Below, piece after piece: positions 60,422 through 64,000 of a stretch of DNA of 64,000 bases. The translations under genes and the position numbers were made by a program. This stretch comes from Paenibacillus ihbetae (GTDB lineage Bacteria; Bacillota; Bacilli; Paenibacillales; Paenibacillaceae), in contig NZ_CP016809.1 in NCBI RefSeq assembly GCF_002741055.1, positions 5,310,501 through 5,374,500 of the forward strand. The letters are read 5' to 3'. The first letter of the stretch is position 1; each line of letters begins with the position of its first letter. The notes beneath the pieces are model-generated. The model saw only the letters and a list, made by a program, of their open reading frames with translations, did no database searches and was not told the origin of the DNA.

Positions 60422-61345
60422 ATGAGGCGATTGCAGATCGGCATGTGGGAGCAATTCAGCCCCGAAAGGTGGGAGCAGCTGGCCATGCCGCTGATCAACG
60501 GAATGGAGGTATGCTGTCTGCCGGACCGCACCGCTCTGTCTCAGGTTCGGGATTTCTGCCGTCAGCACGGGCTCGGATACGGAATCCATGGACCGGTGCT
60601 TGCGGAAGACGGATACCGCCTGCCTGTGCTAAATGCCCCCGATCCCCGGCAATTTCAGGAAGAGCTGCAGTACATAGCCTCCGAGGTTGAGCTTGCCTCC
60701 GCCTACGGCGCGGACTACATCCTGTTCCATTATCCGTTCTATCCGGTGTTTCAAGAGCCCTTTACGCCCTATCCGCGGCTTCCCGACATTGGGCACCGAT
60801 ACAGCTACGAGCAGCTGGCCAGGGAGCGGTTCAGGGATATTTCCTTGACCTTATTTGAACATCTCGCCGAGCTGCAGATGCGCTTTAAGCAGCGGATCGT
60901 ATTGGAGCATGACTTTTTCGGGGATTACGGTGACATCCTGATCGATACGTTCCTGGCCTATCCGGAGATTCGGTTCGTGCTGGATACGGCGAGGCTCGAT
61001 ATCGCCCACAGGGCTTTTGCCGGCTTCGACCCGTATTCTTTTCTGGAGGCGCTTGCGCCGCAAATTGATCTGGTCCACTACAGCAATGTCCGTTACGACG
61101 GCGGTACGTTCAAGCATCATCTGCCGGTGCTGCCCGAGCATGACGATGATGAACGGTTCGGCGGCGCTTATGCCTATTTAGAATATGTGGCGGCGAGGAA
61201 TCAACAATTTCATATTACGTTTGAGCACGATGCCCGTCTTGTGAACGGGCAGCAGCTGGATGCGATTTATCGACGTACCGCTGCACTTCTTGAAGTGAAA
61301 GTACACTTGTCTCATTCCAGCCGACCAAGGCCGCTTTCCGGCTGA
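60422..61345 (+). CDS. Sugar phosphate isomerase/epimerase-like TIM barrel
   Basis: A 307-residue xylose isomerase-like TIM barrel protein: GYGIHGPVL early, ILFHYPFYPVF, the metal-site Glu in IVLEHDFFGDYG, the Asp in RFVLDTARLDIAH, and ITFEHDARL. It probably works on the product of the adjacent dehydrogenase. GGAG lies nine bases before the ATG, one base after the previous stop. The last ten residues are encoded within a 21-base tandem repeat, so the C-terminus may be recently altered. Confidence 0.82.
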   Translation: MRRLQIGMWEQFSPERWEQLAMPLINGMEVCCLPDRTALSQVRDFCRQHGLGYGIHGPVLAEDGYRLPVLNAPDPRQFQEELQYIASEVELASAYGADYILFHYPFYPVFQEPFTPYPRLPDIGHRYSYEQLARERFRDISLTLFEHLAELQMRFKQRIVLEHDFFGDYGDILIDTFLAYPEIRFVLDTARLDIAHRAFAGFDPYSFLEALAPQIDLVHYSNVRYDGGTFKHHLPVLPEHDDDERFGGAYAYLEYVAARNQQFHITFEHDARLVNGQQLDAIYRRTAALLEVKVHLSHSSRPRPLSG

Positions 61346-61376
61346 CCAAGGTGACATTCCAGCTGACCATGGCCTC
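61314..61376. repeat. Three 21-bp tandem repeats
   Basis: Three consecutive units of exactly 21 bases (61314, 61335, 61356) share the core TTCCRGCYGACCAWGG. The first unit and part of the second form the last codons of the TIM-barrel gene; the rest lies beyond its stop. Confidence 0.75.
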
Positions 61377-61461
61377 ATGCCATGTAGGCTTGCTAAAGGA
61401 CGTACCTGATTCACCTGGACGGTTTCCGTTCAATTGAAATATGAAGGATGGAGGGAAACAA

Positions 61462-62169
61462 ATGACCCATGCCGGATACGATGATGCGGAGCTGATGCGG
61501 ATCCAGTCGGAGACGCTGTACCTGCTTGACGGCAGAAGGCGGATCATCGGCATCAATGAGCCATCGCAAACCGCCGATACGGCAGTGTTTGTCGGCACCA
61601 CGCGGTTGGGACGGGAGTTACTGGTTGCGGCAGATATGCCGGATCCCATTGAGGAGGAGCTGCGGATGCAATGCGAACGGGAGACAGACATCATGCAGAT
61701 GATCAAGACGATCGAGCAATATCTGCCGGTGAAGCAGATATGGATCGGACCGGCCTATGTCTTCCCGTCCGAACCGGGAGAGCCTTCAGCCGATCCGGGC
61801 ATCGTGCTCATCGATCAATCCAACGCATACTTGCTGGAGACCTACTTTCCAGAGATCAAGTCGGAGATTGAGGAACGCCTGCCGGTTATAGGCTGTGTGA
61901 TCGGCGATACGGCCGTATCCGTCTGCTGCTCGGCCCGGACTTCCGCCAAGGCGGCGGAGGCAAGTCTCAGCACGGCCTCCGAGTTCAGGGGGCGGGGACT
62001 CGCTGCTAAAGCGGCAGCACGATGGGGCTGGGAGATTCGGCGGTTGGGGCGTATTCCGCTATACAGCACGGCCTGGGACAATCTGAGCTCACAGTGGCTT
62101 GCCCGCAAATTGGACCTTTATCAGTACGGGACGGATTTTCATATCACCATTCAGAGGAATTGCTTATGA
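61462..62169 (+). CDS. GNAT-like acetyltransferase
   Basis: A 235-residue protein. The C-terminal part shows a GNAT acetyl-CoA site, STASEFRGRGLAAKAAARWG, followed by PLYSTAWDNLSSQWLARKL, the usual closing helix. The N-terminal half is a divergent first lobe. Substrate unknown. ATG 61462 has GGAGGG six bases upstream. The stop overlaps the amj start (ATGA). Confidence 0.78.
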   Translation: MTHAGYDDAELMRIQSETLYLLDGRRRIIGINEPSQTADTAVFVGTTRLGRELLVAADMPDPIEEELRMQCERETDIMQMIKTIEQYLPVKQIWIGPAYVFPSEPGEPSADPGIVLIDQSNAYLLETYFPEIKSEIEERLPVIGCVIGDTAVSVCCSARTSAKAAEASLSTASEFRGRGLAAKAAARWGWEIRRLGRIPLYSTAWDNLSSQWLARKLDLYQYGTDFHITIQRNCL

Positions 62170-62957
62170 TCCAAACGCTGATTGTCGTCTTTGTCCTAAC
62201 GATGGTCATTCATACGGCGGAAACGTTGTCCTACTCGATCCGTTATGCAGGCGTTAAGCTGAATAAAATAGCGGTAGCGCTGTCGCTGACGGGCATCGTC
62301 CTGCTAGTGTCGCGGACCTCGAATTTAATCCAGGCCCCGCTCACCGGCAAATTTGTGGATTATGCCAAAGAACACACGTCATTTGACGTGCTCTCCTATT
62401 TTCGGATCATATTGCTTGCCGCTTCGATCGGCACTATCGCAGCCATTGCGCTGTTCCCAACCTTCGTCAACCTGTTCGGCCGAATCATCAACAAGCTTGA
62501 AGTAGCCGGCTCCATCCCGAAGCTGATCTCGAGCGTGACGGTCGGTCAGCTCAAAAATACAAGGCATTACATAAAGAAGCCCAATCTCAGCTTGAGCCAG
62601 TTTCGATATTTGGGCGTGCCCAACCGCTTTATTTTACTTCATGTCGTCGTGACGGCTTTTTATACCGTCGGGGTGCTTTCGTCGTTGTATGCGGCTCATC
62701 TCGTGCCCGCGCACAGCACCATGGCCTCCCAAGCCTCGGGGCTAATCAACGGCATGGCTACTATTATCCTGACGATTTTTATCGACCCGCAGCTAGGTCT
62801 GATCACCGATAAAGCTACGCGGGATGAAGAAGCGAAGAATCAGCTGGGCAAGGTGTACACCATGCTCATGGTCTCCCGATTCTTCGGAACGATGCTGGCA
62901 CAGCTCGTTATCGTTCCCGCCGCATATCTGATCAGCGTTATTGTCGGCTGGCTTTAG
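62166..62957 (+). CDS. amj: Lipid II flippase Amj
   Basis: A 263-residue polytopic membrane protein of the Amj (DUF2837) family: the N-terminus FVLTMVIHTAETLSYSIRYAGV and SRTSNLIQAPLTGKFVDYA match my memory of the B. subtilis enzyme, which moves lipid II across the membrane as an alternate to MurJ. About six helices. The start overlaps the upstream GNAT gene, which is an unusual partner. Length is as expected. Confidence 0.85.
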   Translation: MIQTLIVVFVLTMVIHTAETLSYSIRYAGVKLNKIAVALSLTGIVLLVSRTSNLIQAPLTGKFVDYAKEHTSFDVLSYFRIILLAASIGTIAAIALFPTFVNLFGRIINKLEVAGSIPKLISSVTVGQLKNTRHYIKKPNLSLSQFRYLGVPNRFILLHVVVTAFYTVGVLSSLYAAHLVPAHSTMASQASGLINGMATIILTIFIDPQLGLITDKATRDEEAKNQLGKVYTMLMVSRFFGTMLAQLVIVPAAYLISVIVGWL

Positions 62958-63016
62958 GGGAAGGAAAGACAGCTATCCGGTATTAAATGATGCAATGATG
63001 GAGGGTGAGGAATGCA

Positions 63017-63301
63017 ATGATTTCTTGGAGAAGGATTGTCCTAGAATCCGTATTGTTCGCCGCAGTCGTATGCGGCGGTTATCTATTGTTCGGGATCATC
63101 CAGGGGATGATAATAACTCAAGCTTATGTGCCCGACATTCTAAGCCAGTATGAACATGTTGAACATCTGCCGTCCCAGGTATCCTTCGGCGCTGTACTGC
63201 GCGGTGGAAAACTGATTACGGTACAGGGCGCGGCCCTATTCCTGGTGCTGTGCGGCTTGTATGGAAGCATAAGATATGCGTTTGCCAAGCGGAAGCGCTG
63301 A
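63017..63301 (+). CDS. Small membrane protein, unknown
   Basis: A 94-residue protein with two transmembrane segments (VLFAAVVCGGYLLFGIIQGMII and AALFLVLCGLYGSIRYAF) joined by an extracytoplasmic loop of about 35 residues. No family recognised. The start ATG 63017 has GAGG upstream; a GTG four codons earlier is too close to its site. It follows amj by 59 bases. Confidence 0.62.
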   Translation: MISWRRIVLESVLFAAVVCGGYLLFGIIQGMIITQAYVPDILSQYEHVEHLPSQVSFGAVLRGGKLITVQGAALFLVLCGLYGSIRYAFAKRKR

Positions 63302-63428
63302 CTCGCAGCATTTTTCTCGCACGGTTTAGCGGCTCTCGGGAGCGGCACAAGACAAGCCGCCACGTGCAGGTGGCCATTCCCTGCGACAGGAATAGGAGCC
63401 CGTTCGAACAATAAATCGTTAGTATATC

Positions 63429-63467
63429 ACACCTATGAAGCCCCCCGCCTAAGAAGCGGGGGGTGTG
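63429..63467 (+). terminator. Hairpin terminator
   Basis: CCCCCCGC (63441-63448) and GCGGGGGG (63456-63463) pair, with an outer CACA/TGTG pair. The T tract after it is short (CTTTG). It ends the GNAT-amj unit. The rest of the gap up to the GntR gene holds only its control region. Confidence 0.62.
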
Positions 63468-63565
63468 CTTTGCCGTAATTGGATGCGCACTATAGAAGGA
63501 GCTGCCATTCTTCGAAGCTGACAAATCCATGACAGATCAGGGGTTATAGCCGCAAACAGCAGAAA

Positions 63566-63709
63566 ATTGGATCACCCAATTACTCTTCGATTACGTCGGA
63601 TACTCAGGAAAATCGAGTTTATTTTAGATGTAAGCGCTATAATTTTGCTTGACAGCCCAAATGTGATCCGTTTATGCTAGATCTGCGGTCCATTGGATGA
63701 CCCAATTAC
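63566..63709. promoter_or_regulatory. Twin GntR operators flanking the promoter
   Basis: The 18-base element ATTGGATSACCCAATTAC occurs at 63566-63583 and 63692-63709. Each copy is itself an imperfect palindrome (ATTGG...CCAAT). The starts are 126 bases apart, twelve helical turns at 10.5 bases, so both face the same side. They are probable autoregulatory sites of the GntR protein encoded next. Confidence 0.65.
63629..63678 (+). promoter_or_regulatory. GntR gene promoter with cre-like site
   Basis: TTGACA (63649-63654), 18 bases, TATGCT (63673-63678). TGTAAGCGCTATAA (63629-63642) matches the cre consensus except for one position and lies directly upstream of the -35. Confidence 0.6.
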
Positions 63710-63741
63710 CGATTTTGATGAAGGATAGAGAGGGAAATCAT

Positions 63742-64000
63742 ATGACCATTAAGAAGATTAAATATCATCGGGTATATGAGGACGTCATTGAACAGATCAA
63801 AAATTTGATTTTAGAAGGAAATCTAAGCCCCGGTGATGTTCTGCCGACCGAGCGCGAGCTGGCGCAATCGTTCGGAATCAGCCGCGGAACGCTGCGGGAA
63901 GCCTTCCGCATTCTCGAGAGGGAAGGGCTGATCGAAGCAAGGCCCGGAGGGGGGCGTTTTCTCAGCAAGGCGCTCGATGTTGCGGAGGACCGAAGCCGGA
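63742..64000 (+). CDS. GntR-family regulator (truncated by window end)
   Basis: The first 86 codons of a GntR protein of the FadR-type group: VYEDVIEQIKNLILEGNLSPGDVLPTERELA is the winged-helix head and GISRGTLREAFRILEREGLIEARPGGG the recognition helix and wing. The effector domain lies beyond the window. The ATG has GAGGG about eight bases upstream. It probably regulates itself through twin operators and, by family, a sugar-acid or organic acid pathway further on. Confidence 0.85.
   Translation, partial: MTIKKIKYHRVYEDVIEQIKNLILEGNLSPGDVLPTERELAQSFGISRGTLREAFRILEREGLIEARPGGGRFLSKALDVAEDRSR

Overview
The window looks like chromosomal DNA from a Paenibacillus-type member of the Bacillales. 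Evidence for this includes moderately GC-rich coding sequence, strong AGGAGG-type ribosome binding sites, frequent GTG and TTG starts, CcpA-type cre sites, a FosB bacillithiol transferase, and two carbohydrate ABC loci built in the Paenibacillus manner (LplB/YtcP-like permeases, a YesM/YesN-type two-component pair, a lipoprotein binding protein and no ATPase of their own). I see no rRNA, tRNA, CRISPR array, prophage or intact insertion sequence.

Layout. 0-4 kb: two Nudix hydrolases, an alpha/beta hydrolase, a membrane protein and two broken genes. 4-7.3 kb: an ArsR-SRPBCC pair, an FNR-type reductase, and a MerR regulator next to a MerR-style promoter that now drives only the remnant of a membrane protein gene. 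7.6-14.4 kb: carbohydrate locus 1 on the minus strand (permease, permease, histidine kinase, response regulator, binding protein). 15-29 kb: a run of short, mostly plus-strand 'housekeeping accessory' genes (YlmA-like ATPase, AlkZ-like glycosylase, DinB, phosphatase, SUKH, RDD, HAD, GNAT, LysR with an SMR efflux pair, oligoendopeptidase, Nudix), with several frameshifted or interrupted genes. 29-45.5 kb: an Sm-like small protein, a ClpP paralog, a sigma factor, FosB, an eight-repeat Ig-like secreted protein, PhzF, a kinase-like phosphotransferase, a SNF2 helicase, a NaK-like channel with an unusual filter, a YjhB-like Nudix and a class B PBP.

45.7-56 kb: carbohydrate locus 2, a rhamnogalacturonan/pectin utilisation island. 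The minus-strand genes are kinase, regulator, binding protein, two permeases and a GH105 unsaturated glycuronyl hydrolase. On the plus strand, diverging from the kinase, are a rhamnogalacturonan acetylesterase, an ASRT-fold protein and a GNAT enzyme. A perfect cre overlaps the -35 of the kinase promoter. A shared 18-base core motif lies upstream of the acetylesterase, the binding protein and the first permease, always in the direction of transcription, so it probably marks the regulator's target sites. Locus 1 has its own, different repeated upstream motif. 56-64 kb: an IS3-family fragment, SstT, a lipoprotein, a candidate structured RNA, a Gfo/Idh dehydrogenase with a TIM-barrel partner, a GNAT-Amj pair, and the start of a GntR regulator whose promoter is flanked by twin operators.

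Starts were moved from the longest possible ORF wherever a ribosome binding site or overlap pointed to another codon. All family calls come from reading motifs, not from searches.
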